Source of the DNA: Prevotellaceae bacterium
GTDB lineage: Bacteria > Bacteroidota > Bacteroidia > Bacteroidales > Bacteroidaceae
DNA length: 39,139 nt
Assembly: GCA_030531085.1 (NCBI GenBank)
Contig: JAUNOM010000024.1
Coordinates: forward strand, 1 to 39,139
Reading direction: 5' to 3'
The translations under genes were made by a program, and so were the position numbers. Below the pieces are notes generated by a model. The model did not search any database. It was not told the origin of the DNA and saw nothing but the letters and a program-made list of their open reading frames with translations. Positions within the stretch are counted from its first letter, which is position 1. Each line of letters opens with the position of its first letter. This document shows positions 25,053 through 33,124 of the stretch, in pieces.

Positions 25053-25088
25053 TGTGACATTATTTGTGACATTGTTTTTGTATCTTTG
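25053..25088 (+). promoter_or_regulatory. integrase promoter with TGTGACATT direct repeat
   Basis: TGTGACATT occurs at 25053-25061 and 25065-25073, 12 bp apart, just before the -7 box TATCTTTG at 25081-25088. The expected -33 position falls between the two repeats. The repeat probably binds a regulator that controls integrase transcription. The same word lies upstream of the gene at 30948. Confidence 0.5.
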
Positions 25089-25130
25089 CAGAGCAATTGA
25101 ACCATTAACGAACAGATAAAAACAGAAAAC

Positions 25131-26654
25131 ATGCCCAAAGCATCCCTCTCCCTCGCAAAGAAAAGCGACAGCCAAGGCGAGTGCCGCATACTCGTCAGGC
25201 TCGACATAACGCGCACCAACCGCCCTCAGTTCAAGTCTCCCGTTTCGGTAAGCCCGCCCCATTTCGTTGACGGCTCGATAAAGATACCGTCCCGAGGCAG
25301 ACTTAACATTGCCCTTCGCGAATCGCTCCTCCGAAAGAAAAAGGAAATAGAGGCTTTCGTTGCCTCAATCTCGGCCATAGCGATGGCTTTGCCGGAAGAA
25401 GCGCAGACAAGGAAGGACATTCTGGAGGTGTATGAGACGGTGAGGACGGTCAACCCGTCCGAAATCAGCCGCACCACCATCATAGCAAAGAAGAAGGAAC
25501 AGGCGGAAATCAATGCGGAACTCGTCAGGGAGTTGCAGGAAGCCCACAGACCGGATGTGCTGGAGTATATAAGGAAGCGTATAAGGGGCATGGAAAACGG
25601 TGACATCAAGCGCAAAGGCAACAACTACAAGAAAGGGACGCTGCACGCATACAAGGTGTCGCAGACGGTCCTCGAAGCGTTCGCCAAGACACACCCCTTC
25701 AACTGGGAAGACATAGACGAGCAGCTCATAGACAAGTATGTGCAGTATCAGGAGGAGCTCGGCTACATGAAGAAGTCCGTGAACAAGCATCTTGCCTCAC
25801 TTTCCGCCATGCTCAATGCCGCTTTCAAGGACGGCTGCCGCTTCAAGACTTCCGTACTGAGCCATTTCCCGAAGTTGAACGTGACAAGGGATGACAAGGT
25901 GGAGGAAATATATCTCACGGAAGCCGAACTGCAGGCATTGTATGAGCTCCCGTTGGAGGATAAGGGCGAGGATATTGCCCGTGACATATTCCTTGTGGGC
26001 TGCTATACCAGCCAGCGTTATTCCGACTACTCACGCATCAGGAAAAGCAATGTCAGTTTCCATGACGGAATAGGCATCGTCACGCTGACACAGCAGAAGA
26101 CGGACACGGAAGTCTCCATCCCGATACTCAACGACAACCTGATAAGTATATTTGAAAAGTACGGCTACGACCTTCCTGTTATAAACAACAGTACGCTGAA
26201 CAGGAAAATCAAGGATGTCATCAGGAGACTTTCGGAAAACGTGCCGAGCCTGAGAGAAGAAATACCGACAAGGCTGCGCCTTGACCAAATCAAGATGGAA
26301 GGTGAAGGACGCGTGTCCTTCAAACGCAACAGCCGTGGCGAGGTGCTGATTCCCAAGTATGACCTTGTGACCTCGCACACTGCAAGGCGCACGGGCATCA
26401 CCCTTATGTACCTCAGCCGCATACTGGACACGCACGAAATGATGTCGATAAGCGGGCACAAGACAGAGAGCGTATTCCATGACTACATCAAGCTCAGCGG
26501 TATAGAACTTGCCACCGGCATAGCGAAGAAGGTAGCCAAGGCAAAAAGCGAGGCGGAGGTGAAGTCCATGCTGCTTAAACAGTTCGAGAGCATGTCATCG
26601 GAACAGCTTGCACGGCTTCTTGAACTGGCGAACCGGCAATCACCCCATTTGTAA
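25131..26654 (+). CDS. tyrosine recombinase / integrase
   Basis: A 507-residue tyrosine recombinase. A long N-terminal part (residues 1-150) is followed by a SAM-like core-binding domain (about 155-250) and a catalytic domain. Catalytic residues: Arg in TSQRYSDYSRI (near 294), HTARRTG (near 416), GHKTES (near 442) and the nucleophile Tyr in FHDYIK (near 451). It likely inserts and excises the surrounding mobilizable element. Its promoter contains a repeat TGTGACATT that is shared with the excisionase-like gene 5.9 kb downstream. The following unknown gene starts 33 bp later, probably co-transcribed. Confidence 0.93.
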   Translation: MPKASLSLAKKSDSQGECRILVRLDITRTNRPQFKSPVSVSPPHFVDGSIKIPSRGRLNIALRESLLRKKKEIEAFVASISAIAMALPEEAQTRKDILEVYETVRTVNPSEISRTTIIAKKKEQAEINAELVRELQEAHRPDVLEYIRKRIRGMENGDIKRKGNNYKKGTLHAYKVSQTVLEAFAKTHPFNWEDIDEQLIDKYVQYQEELGYMKKSVNKHLASLSAMLNAAFKDGCRFKTSVLSHFPKLNVTRDDKVEEIYLTEAELQALYELPLEDKGEDIARDIFLVGCYTSQRYSDYSRIRKSNVSFHDGIGIVTLTQQKTDTEVSIPILNDNLISIFEKYGYDLPVINNSTLNRKIKDVIRRLSENVPSLREEIPTRLRLDQIKMEGEGRVSFKRNSRGEVLIPKYDLVTSHTARRTGITLMYLSRILDTHEMMSISGHKTESVFHDYIKLSGIELATGIAKKVAKAKSEAEVKSMLLKQFESMSSEQLARLLELANRQSPHL

Positions 26655-26687
26655 AATACAGTCAGGACAAAAATAGAGGACAGCATC

Positions 26688-27455
26688 ATGAAAGAAACAA
26701 TAGAAGACATAAGCGCAGACATCGAACTCCAATACGGCAAGAGGAACATGGACGGCAACATCGCCTATGTTCTCCGTCTGCTTGAAGCAAGAATGAAGGA
26801 CGGCGTGTTGGATGACAATATCCCCGTTCCTTCTCAGGAAGCTGCGGCAAAGACCATCCTCCTGCTGTTGGACAGGCCGGAGCTGTCATGGGAAACCATC
26901 TGCAGGGAGAACCGCGTAAGGAATGTGCTGGAATACCTTTTTATCCGCGCCCACAACCACTATGACGAGGTGCATGATTTTGTCAGCGGATTGCTGCGGA
27001 GCTATGTCAAGGGCATTTCTCCCCAAATAGTCCTCACGTTCATGAACGTTTGGAAATATGCCGTGTGCCAGGACAGACCGACACGCTTTATTGATGAAAT
27101 CCTCTATCCTGAATATGCGGACAGGATTCTTGACACCCTCCGTTTCCTGTTGGACGGAGAAGTCGGCAGGGGTGCCGCACTTGTCATGGTGTGCGCAAGG
27201 GATGAAGGACTTGTGCGGAATATCGCCCATGCCATAGTGAGTACAGAGTTCAGGCATATCTCAAAGACCGCCTACAACAATTACCTCCATGAACGCTTTA
27301 CCGACAAGGAGAAGAACCGCACTATCGCAACACTCCGCACGAAAATCGGCTACACAAAGGAGGGTGACGGACGGATAACATTCACCGACAAGCAACTATC
27401 CCGAAAAGGGCTGTTCCTCAAATTATGGAGAGGCATCAAGTCGTTCACTTCGTAA
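26688..27455 (+). CDS. hypothetical protein behind the integrase
   Basis: A 255-residue soluble helical protein, ISADIELQYGKRNMDGNIAYVLRLLEARMKDG at the start and KNRTIATLRTKIGYTKEGDGRITFTDKQL near the end. No motif is recognised. The spacing from the integrase (33 bp) implies an operon. The C-terminal Lys/Arg-rich part could contact DNA. Its function in the element is not visible. Confidence 0.65.
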   Translation: MKETIEDISADIELQYGKRNMDGNIAYVLRLLEARMKDGVLDDNIPVPSQEAAAKTILLLLDRPELSWETICRENRVRNVLEYLFIRAHNHYDEVHDFVSGLLRSYVKGISPQIVLTFMNVWKYAVCQDRPTRFIDEILYPEYADRILDTLRFLLDGEVGRGAALVMVCARDEGLVRNIAHAIVSTEFRHISKTAYNNYLHERFTDKEKNRTIATLRTKIGYTKEGDGRITFTDKQLSRKGLFLKLWRGIKSFTS

Positions 27456-27646
27456 ACCGCCCGAACACAATTTTCACCATAATATCAGACCTGCGCCATT
27501 ATATTTTTTCTTTTCACAAGCACTGAACCATATTCTTTTCTCACAATAAATCCCTGTTTCACTGTTAATTCCTTTAACGGAAATGTCTCCCGGTTGTCGG
27601 CGGGCAATGACAATCCAGAATATTTCAGAAACGTATCATCCTGTTG

Positions 27647-27654
27647 TAATTTTG
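27647..27654 (+). promoter_or_regulatory. -7 box for the small HTH gene
   Basis: TAATTTTG, 101 bp before the start at 27756, in an otherwise gene-free stretch (27456-27755). No clear -33 box. Confidence 0.35.
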
Positions 27655-27755
27655 CACCTGCGAATCCGTCTCAGGCCTCACTGGCACGGTGAAGCCCGGA
27701 CAGGCGCGAGGCAAATGTCTTGCCGTGAGGATCGCCAACAAGCCTGTCTCCGATA

Positions 27756-28052
27756 ATGATGAAATACAAGAATGAACTGAACGGCCTCCTGCCCGATACT
27801 GTTGTCATCACTTCCGTGGAGGTACTCAAGTCCGCTTTCAGGCAATGGGTGGCGGAGCAGATGGAAGAATGGACCGCGAAAGAAAAAGAAGTCATGCTGG
27901 ATGAAGCCTACGTATTGAAACGTCTCGGCAAGAGCCGCGCCACGCTGTGGAGATGGAACACTTCCGGCTATCTGCCGTGCTGCAAGGTCGGGGGCAAGAA
28001 CTGCTACAGGCAATCCGATATAGAACGGATTGAAAAAGGCATGAATATGTAG
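27756..28052 (+). CDS. helix-turn-helix (excisionase-like) protein
   Basis: A 98-residue protein with an HTH_17-type domain in its second half: VMLDEAYVLKRLGKSRATLWRWNTSGYLPCCKVGGKNCYRQSDIERI. The 'LWRW...G.LP..KVGGK..YR..DI' pattern is typical of Bacteroidales element-borne excisionase/regulator proteins. Start at 27756 or the adjacent ATG at 27759. It probably helps excision or regulates the element. Confidence 0.85.
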   Translation: MMKYKNELNGLLPDTVVITSVEVLKSAFRQWVAEQMEEWTAKEKEVMLDEAYVLKRLGKSRATLWRWNTSGYLPCCKVGGKNCYRQSDIERIEKGMNM

Positions 28053-28089
28053 TGTTCCCATACATGACCTCCAATATAGATTTTTTAGC

Positions 28090-28141
28090 CCGAAAAGTGA
28101 CCTAAAATAGTAGTAAATATCGTTTGTAGGTCACTTTTCGG
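28090..28141. repeat. 14-bp inverted repeat before the ATPase promoter
   Basis: Perfect arms ccgaaaagtgacct (28090-28103) and aggtcacttttcgg (28128-28141), 24 bases apart, 38 bp after the HTH gene and 8 bp before the -33 box of the ATPase gene. It has no T-run. It may be an operator, or mark the left edge of an inserted cargo gene. Confidence 0.6.
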
Positions 28142-28149
28142 CTCATTTA

Positions 28150-28181
28150 ATTGTCTCAATGAGAAAAAATGAGTACCTTTG
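28150..28181 (+). promoter_or_regulatory. promoter of the ATPase-nuclease gene
   Basis: ATTG at 28150-28153 and -7 box TACCTTTG at 28174-28181, spacer 20 bp, 18 bp upstream of the ATG at 28200, so the leader is very short. Confidence 0.6.
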
Positions 28182-28199
28182 CACACAAAATTATAAAGT

Positions 28200-29630
28200 A
28201 TGAAACCAGTTTTAATAGCCAGACAACGGGAATGTGAACAATTGGCGGAAAGTCTGAAATCCAGCCGTTCCGAATTTGTCATTGTATGTGGACGAAGAAG
28301 AATCGGGAAGACATTTCTCGTAGACCAGTTTTTCAACAATGAATATGATTTTACATTTGTAGGTGTACACAAGGCAAAGACCGTTGTCCAGCTACGTAAT
28401 TTTGCCAAGGCAATCAGGCAATATTCCGGGAAAAGGCCGACACGTTTCTCTGATTGGTATGATGCTTTTGATGCGTTGGAAGAATATCTTGAAACTTTGC
28501 CGGCAGAACGGAAAAAGGTCATATTCATAGACGAAATGCCTTGGATTGACACGAGCAGGTCAACTTTTGTGGAGGCGCTGGAGAACTTCTGGAACGGTTG
28601 GGCGAACCGCCGCTATGATATTGTGCTGATTGCATCCGGATCAGCCACATCATGGATGGCAGACAATCTGATAGAAAACCAGGGAGGACTTCACAACCGC
28701 ATCACACGGCGTATATATCTTGAACCGTTTACACTCGGAGAGACAGAAGAGTATTTCAAGAGTCAGGACTTTTACTGGACAAGGTATGACATCCTGCAAT
28801 GTTATATGCTGACAGGCGGAGTGCCTTATTATCTGAACCTGCTTAACCCGAAACTCAGCGTCGCCCAGAATATAGATGCGTTGTGCTTTGACGAGAACGG
28901 GCCGATGCGCAAAGAGTTCAACGAACTGTACCCGGCTCTGTTCTGCCATGCTGAAAACTATATTAATATTGTGACATTGCTATATCAGCATAAATCCGGA
29001 ATGACACGAAAAGAGATAGTCCGGAACACCAAAATAAACGGCACAGTCCTGAACACTGTTCTGGAGAATCTTGAGCAATGTGACTTTATCGACAAGATGG
29101 AAATTTTCGGGCGGGAAAGCAATATGGTTTACCGTCTCGTGGATTTTTACACTCTGTTCTATTTCAAGTTTATTGCCGATAAGCACAAGCTTGATGAACA
29201 ATGGTGGAGTCATCATCTTGACGATGCAGGCATCCGTTCATGGCAGGGCTTGTGTTTCGAGTTGATTTGCATGAGACATCACAGGCTGATAAAAAAGGCA
29301 TTGGGAATTTCCGGCATGGCGACATCCGTCTCCACCTGGCGGTGTTCTCCCGATGAAAAGGAAAACCTTCCCGGAGCACAAATAGATATGATAATCGAAA
29401 GAGCTGACAGGTTGATACATCTTTGTGAAATGAAGTTCTCACAAAAGGCGTATAATATTTCGGCGGATTATGAAAAGAAATTGCGTGACCGCATGTGGCT
29501 TTTTGACTTGAAGACAAAGAACAGGAAACCTCTTGTTCATACTTTTGTGACAACCTTCGGATTAGGCGAAGGAAAACACCACAGCATTGTCCACAGTGAG
29601 GTGACGATGGATGACCTTTTCAATTCCTGA
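28200..29630 (+). CDS. ATPase with C-terminal DUF234 nuclease-like domain
   Basis: A 476-residue STAND/ORC-like ATPase of the archaeal-type ATPase family. The P-loop is CGRRRIGKTFLVDQ (near 30-43), Walker B is VIFIDEMPW (near 107-114), and sensor-like IASGSATSWM follows. A winged helix (GMTRKEIVRNTKINGTVLNTVLENLEQ) lies near 265-300. The C-terminal DUF234 part carries QIDMII (near 394) and CEMKF (near 410), the D...ExK pattern of PD-(D/E)XK nucleases. It has its own promoter and sits among mobilisation genes, so it appears to be cargo. The role is unknown; defence or toxin-like functions are possible. Confidence 0.9.
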   Translation: MKPVLIARQRECEQLAESLKSSRSEFVIVCGRRRIGKTFLVDQFFNNEYDFTFVGVHKAKTVVQLRNFAKAIRQYSGKRPTRFSDWYDAFDALEEYLETLPAERKKVIFIDEMPWIDTSRSTFVEALENFWNGWANRRYDIVLIASGSATSWMADNLIENQGGLHNRITRRIYLEPFTLGETEEYFKSQDFYWTRYDILQCYMLTGGVPYYLNLLNPKLSVAQNIDALCFDENGPMRKEFNELYPALFCHAENYINIVTLLYQHKSGMTRKEIVRNTKINGTVLNTVLENLEQCDFIDKMEIFGRESNMVYRLVDFYTLFYFKFIADKHKLDEQWWSHHLDDAGIRSWQGLCFELICMRHHRLIKKALGISGMATSVSTWRCSPDEKENLPGAQIDMIIERADRLIHLCEMKFSQKAYNISADYEKKLRDRMWLFDLKTKNRKPLVHTFVTTFGLGEGKHHSIVHSEVTMDDLFNS

Positions 29631-29705
29631 CGGCTATGAGAATACAACTGGCAATACAACGGCTGCATGAGGCAAACTAATTACCCGTTTTTATAAACGC
29701 ATATT

Positions 29706-30638
29706 ATGAAACGAATCTCCGATAATTTCCTTACGATGCTTTTGCCGCTTACAGTCGTAGCCGCAACCGCATTCAGTCTGGTTGCCGCCGTCGCTTTCCG
29801 CATGGGAGCGACCACGGCAGGATTTGTTTTTTCTGCTTTGTCGATAGTCGGATGGATAGGACTGGTAGCGGAATTTTTCCTCTTGTACGACATCATCATA
29901 GACAAGTGGCTTTCCAAAGACCGTTCCGTCCTGACCGCCTCATGGTTCGTCATATCGCTGCTGCTTGCCTTTATTCTTACTCCCGACAAACATACGGACT
30001 GGAGCACGTGCATCGTCATGGTCTCACTCCTTGCCGTGGTTTTCCTTTTGCCCTGCATCATCGGGATGGCATACGGCAAACAGATAAAATCATGGCTGAT
30101 GCGACGGTGGAACAGACTTGTTCCAAAGAAGCGACAGTACACGGACGAAGCAGAAGAAAAGCAAATTGAAGCCTTGCTTTCAGCATCCACGCCACCTTCC
30201 ATAATGAAACAGGAGGATGAAATCAGGCACTATGACAACCTTGTCTCAAAGGTGCAGCCGGAACAGATAAGGAGACTGCCCGAATCATTGCAGACCAACG
30301 ATGCGCTGTTTTTGTTGGTACTGTTCCGTGAGGACGGCTATCTTGATACGGACTTCCGGCCGCTGATGAAAAAGGAGGATGACGAAATCAACCAGACACT
30401 CTACGCCTATATCGCCAGTGCCCTTTGCGCCGCCCTCAAAATCAGGAAAGGCAAATGGGTCATCTTCGAGAAGTTCTGGCCGCTCAACAACGGAGCACAG
30501 CTGGCAAGCAACTTCAAGACCGCCTACAGGGACAACCCGTCCGAACACCAGAGGCATATCGCCAAACTGCTGCGCAAGGCGACCCGCCTGCGTCCGAAGC
30601 TCGACACCTACGACCTCGAAGAGTTCAAGAAGGTCTGA
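29706..30638 (+). CDS. membrane protein with C-terminal cytoplasmic domain
   Basis: A 310-residue protein. Four hydrophobic segments lie at about residues 9-30, 39-62, 77-94 and 103-123, followed by a basic region (MRRWNRLVPKKRQ) and a soluble helical domain from about 140 to the end. No signal peptidase site is seen. The domain after 170 (QPEQIRRLPESLQTNDALFLLVLFREDGYLDTDFRPL) is not recognised. Similar accessory membrane proteins occur on Bacteroidales mobile elements. It precedes a rho-independent terminator. Confidence 0.7.
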   Translation: MKRISDNFLTMLLPLTVVAATAFSLVAAVAFRMGATTAGFVFSALSIVGWIGLVAEFFLLYDIIIDKWLSKDRSVLTASWFVISLLLAFILTPDKHTDWSTCIVMVSLLAVVFLLPCIIGMAYGKQIKSWLMRRWNRLVPKKRQYTDEAEEKQIEALLSASTPPSIMKQEDEIRHYDNLVSKVQPEQIRRLPESLQTNDALFLLVLFREDGYLDTDFRPLMKKEDDEINQTLYAYIASALCAALKIRKGKWVIFEKFWPLNNGAQLASNFKTAYRDNPSEHQRHIAKLLRKATRLRPKLDTYDLEEFKKV

Positions 30639-30670
30639 CCTGCATTATCCGTACAATCCTCTTCCTTGTT

Positions 30671-30702
30671 CCCGTCACCGTAACCCGATGGCGGGATTTT
30701 TT
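30671..30702 (+). terminator. rho-independent terminator after the membrane protein
   Basis: Stem cccgtca (30671-30677) with tggcggg (30689-30695, one wobble) followed by a T-run at 30697-30702, 33 bp after the stop at 30638. It isolates the following excisionase-like gene with its own promoter. Apart from this terminator and that promoter nothing is seen in 30639-30947. Confidence 0.65.
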
Positions 30703-30849
30703 ATGCCCGTCCGTGAACAGGCCTGTTTCTTTCTGCACTTATAAGTTACCATGTACGGATTATCCGGGATTATGGATGGTTTATAGTTCCCTTATACTTC
30801 GTTTCTGCCCTGTTTATAGTTGCATTTATAATCCACAAAATTCTCTGTT

Positions 30850-30896
30850 TGTGACATTTATATTAATTGCCTCAGGAAAAATTCGCCATACCTTTG
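30850..30896 (+). promoter_or_regulatory. promoter of the small HTH gene with TGTGACATT motif
   Basis: ATTG at 30866-30869 and -7 box TACCTTTG at 30889-30896 with a 19-bp spacer. TGTGACATT at 30850-30858 lies just upstream, identical to the repeat in front of the integrase. Transcription from here starts near 30903, so the coding sequence starts at 30948 and not at the in-frame codon at 30867. Confidence 0.65.
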
Positions 30897-30947
30897 CACT
30901 GTCGCCACGACAAAGGCGAAGCAGATTATTCACTAAAATATACGCAC

Positions 30948-31181
30948 ATGACAGAGCAAAGAAAACTTTTAAGTACCAGGGAGGCGGCCGAGTATTGCGG
31001 CTTCAAGCTCTCCTATTTCCGCAAGCTGATGATGCGCCGGGCTATCCCGATGTACAAGCCGACGGGCAAACTGTGCTTCTTCAAGAAAGAGGATCTGGAC
31101 GCTTTCCTCACGGGTGTCCGTATCTCCTCACAGGAAGAAATCGCGGAGGAAGCCAACCGCTACATCGCAGAACGGAAGTAA
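30948..31181 (+). CDS. excisionase-like HTH protein
   Basis: A 77-residue protein: LLSTREAAEYCGFKLSYFRKLMMRRAIPMYKPTGKLCFFKKEDLDAFL. This is the HTH_17/excisionase pattern (helix-turn-helix, then a wing ending in DL..FL). The start at ATG 30948 lies within the mRNA, while an upstream in-frame start overlaps the -7 box. The protein probably governs excision or mobilisation. It leads a run of mobilisation genes. Confidence 0.88.
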   Translation: MTEQRKLLSTREAAEYCGFKLSYFRKLMMRRAIPMYKPTGKLCFFKKEDLDAFLTGVRISSQEEIAEEANRYIAERK

Positions 31182-31217
31182 ACAACCTTTTTATTCACAT
31201 CAAAAAACAAATGTAGT

Positions 31218-31709
31218 ATGGAACAGAACAGGAACATGGAACAGGGCGGCACAGCCGCAGCCGTTCCGGCAGAGAAGAAGAACGAGAACCGTAAACGCGA
31301 GGTGAGCGGCAAGGACGCACAAATCATCCGCACGTTCTTGGAGAACGTAGGCATCTACGAGGCGGACGCCTTGCGCGTGAGTATCGCCATCGCCGACGGA
31401 AAGGTGACGGCAGACAACATTTCATCGGATGACCGCCTCGCGCTCAACCGCTATCTCAACAGCAGTACGGACAACGACCGCATGACAACGGACAACGCGC
31501 AGGGACATCGGCTGAACCGTGCATTCGGGTTGCTGGAACGTGTATCGGAGTTTTGCGACAAGCAGCAGTTAGTGACAGTAAACAGGGCATTGCTTTCCAT
31601 TGCGGTAAACGCGGAGGACATCAACCGTGCCGTGTCAAGCCTTGCCAAACGTCCCGCATCCGTCCAACCGACACAGGCAAACACCGGAAATAGCGGATCC
31701 GGCAAGTAA
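31218..31709 (+). CDS. hypothetical mobilisation-region protein
   Basis: A 163-residue soluble, basic protein: KREVSGKDAQIIRTFLENVGIYEADALRVSIAIADGKVTADNISSDDRLALNRYL near residues 27-85, and a low-complexity tail (QPTQANTGNSGSGK). It begins 36 bp after the excisionase-like gene. I recognise the arrangement from Bacteroidales mobilizable elements but not a function. No catalytic motif is seen. Confidence 0.65.
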   Translation: MEQNRNMEQGGTAAAVPAEKKNENRKREVSGKDAQIIRTFLENVGIYEADALRVSIAIADGKVTADNISSDDRLALNRYLNSSTDNDRMTTDNAQGHRLNRAFGLLERVSEFCDKQQLVTVNRALLSIAVNAEDINRAVSSLAKRPASVQPTQANTGNSGSGK

Positions 31710-31853
31710 CCGTATGCAAAAGTGGAGAAGGCATTTGACCTGCGTTCATACAACCTCTTTTTTCTTCCCTTCTTTCAAGATTGGAACAATTCAGAGTATC
31801 GCACGAGCAGCCGTTGCCCTTTTTCATCTGACACACGATTATGGGAAAATGAA

Positions 31854-31911
31854 GCCGTGCAGGGTACAACAAGAAAGCAGTTTGGTATTTCCATACCGAT
31901 TCCTGCACGGC
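31854..31911. repeat. nested stem-loop before the DNA-binding gene
   Basis: An outer 10-bp GC-rich stem (gccgtgcagg at 31854-31863 with cctgcacggc at 31902-31911) encloses an inner 5-bp stem (31884-31888 with 31893-31897). It sits between the genes ending at 31709 and starting at 31961. It could be an attenuator or a relaxase recognition site. Confidence 0.55.
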
Positions 31912-31960
31912 TCCATCCCTTTCAAAAAACAGAAATATCACTTTTATAAAGACAAGTTTT

Positions 31961-32395
31961 ATGGACGAGGAAACATACAGATTCATGTACCCGACAGGTA
32001 TCGCATCCCTGTCATTAGTTTTTTCTCAGAAGGCATTGCAATGGCTGTGCGGGACAACGACAGATGATGACGGCAGGGAAACAGTAAACTTCATATTGTT
32101 TGGCGACCTGTTGGCGAGAATGGCACTTACAGCCGGAGAGGGCAAGGGATTCAGAAGACCGCTCACGCTTTCCGCAGGTCAGGCGCAGTATTCCGAAGAA
32201 CAGCTTTCCACGCAATGGAACATGGGCAGGAAGCGCATACGCAACCTGCTGGACGCACTCACGGACATGGGGCTTATCGACACTTGCCGTTCAAGGGTGG
32301 CATCCGTGATGACCTTCCCGTGCATCCGTGGATGGAGAACGGCAGACGGATGTTGCATAACCAACCCATTTGCCAATGAACAGAGGGAAGAATAA
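31961..32395 (+). CDS. winged-helix-like DNA-binding protein
   Basis: A 144-residue protein. The central part YSEEQLSTQWNMGRKRIRNLLDALTDMGLIDTCRSRVASVMTFPCIRGW resembles a winged helix with a beta hairpin wing. It lies between a stem-loop and the probable origin region, typical of the small DNA-binding proteins on mobilizable elements. The start at ATG 31961 has a nearby AAAGACAAG. The function is otherwise unknown. Confidence 0.6.
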   Translation: MDEETYRFMYPTGIASLSLVFSQKALQWLCGTTTDDDGRETVNFILFGDLLARMALTAGEGKGFRRPLTLSAGQAQYSEEQLSTQWNMGRKRIRNLLDALTDMGLIDTCRSRVASVMTFPCIRGWRTADGCCITNPFANEQREE

Positions 32396-32677
32396 GAGCC
32401 GTGCCAGACAATGACAGGGCAAAGAACGCCTTTCCTGTTGTTCCGCAGTCCGGCATCAACCGGCATCCGTCCCGTGCAGGAAATGGCAGACGGACGGGAG
32501 GAGTGGCATGGAGCGATAGCGTTGAGTTGCGAGATATGCCGAGGTATTACCGCCTTCGGACGGTACTGCCACGACGCTCTCGCAACGCCCCGAAAGGTCG
32601 TTGTCCCAGCCGCTCGCAGGCTCGCACCTTCCCTTTTTTAGATACCGTTTCACGATTATTCCAAAGACACCAGTTAT
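32396..32677. other. probable oriT region (inferred)
   Basis: A 282-bp non-coding, GC-rich stretch directly before the MobC-like/relaxase pair, the usual position of the origin of transfer. It contains accgccttcggacggt at 32549-32564 (a short hairpin) and a second small inverted repeat, acgac/gtcgt, at about 32571-32603. No nick site was recognised, so the call rests on position and hairpins. Confidence 0.35.
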
Positions 32678-33124
32678 ATGAAACACGAAGATACTTCCAA
32701 TCAGGAATCCGGGCAGGAAAAGCCCGTTATAAGGCGTGACAAGGTGGTGGTCACCAAAGTCACTGAACAGGAGTTTTCTCAGATTAAAAGCACCGCCGGG
32801 CAGTGCGGCATGACACGCAGCGACTTCATACGGGCAAGGGCACTCAATTACAGACCGAGACAGCGGCTTTCGGTTGCAGAGGTGGACGGTCTGAGGCTGC
32901 TTGCGGCGTGCAGGACGGACATGGTGAACTTCGCCAACGCCCTGCACGGATTGAATGATGACGAGAAGGTGCGCCTTTTCCGCCATCAGCCCATCATGCT
33001 CGAATGGTACGAGAAGGTGGCGCGGGTGACAGACCACGTTACCGACTTCCTGCAGTCCGCACAGAAGGCGAACAGCTATCCGGCAGGGACAACGGATGAA
33101 GAAGCAGAGGAGAATGCCGTATGA
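32678..33124 (+). CDS. MobC-like relaxosome accessory protein
   Basis: A 148-residue protein. Residues 20-55 (RRDKVVVTKVTEQEFSQIKSTAGQCGMTRSDFIRARAL) match the ribbon-helix-helix of MobC/TraY-like accessory proteins, followed by a helical part (LLAACRTDMVNFANALHG) that may contact the relaxase. Its stop overlaps the relaxase start (ATGA at 33121-33124), so the two are translationally coupled. It probably binds the origin of transfer and helps open it. Confidence 0.85.
   Translation: MKHEDTSNQESGQEKPVIRRDKVVVTKVTEQEFSQIKSTAGQCGMTRSDFIRARALNYRPRQRLSVAEVDGLRLLAACRTDMVNFANALHGLNDDEKVRLFRHQPIMLEWYEKVARVTDHVTDFLQSAQKANSYPAGTTDEEAEENAV

Noticed and set aside
30425-31216. 263-residue plus-strand ORF
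   Set aside because: It overlaps the membrane protein, the terminator and the excisionase-like gene in another frame, and is a shadow.
31722-31949. 75-residue ORF in the mobilisation region
   Set aside because: It runs through the nested stem-loop, has no start signal, and its sequence looks random.
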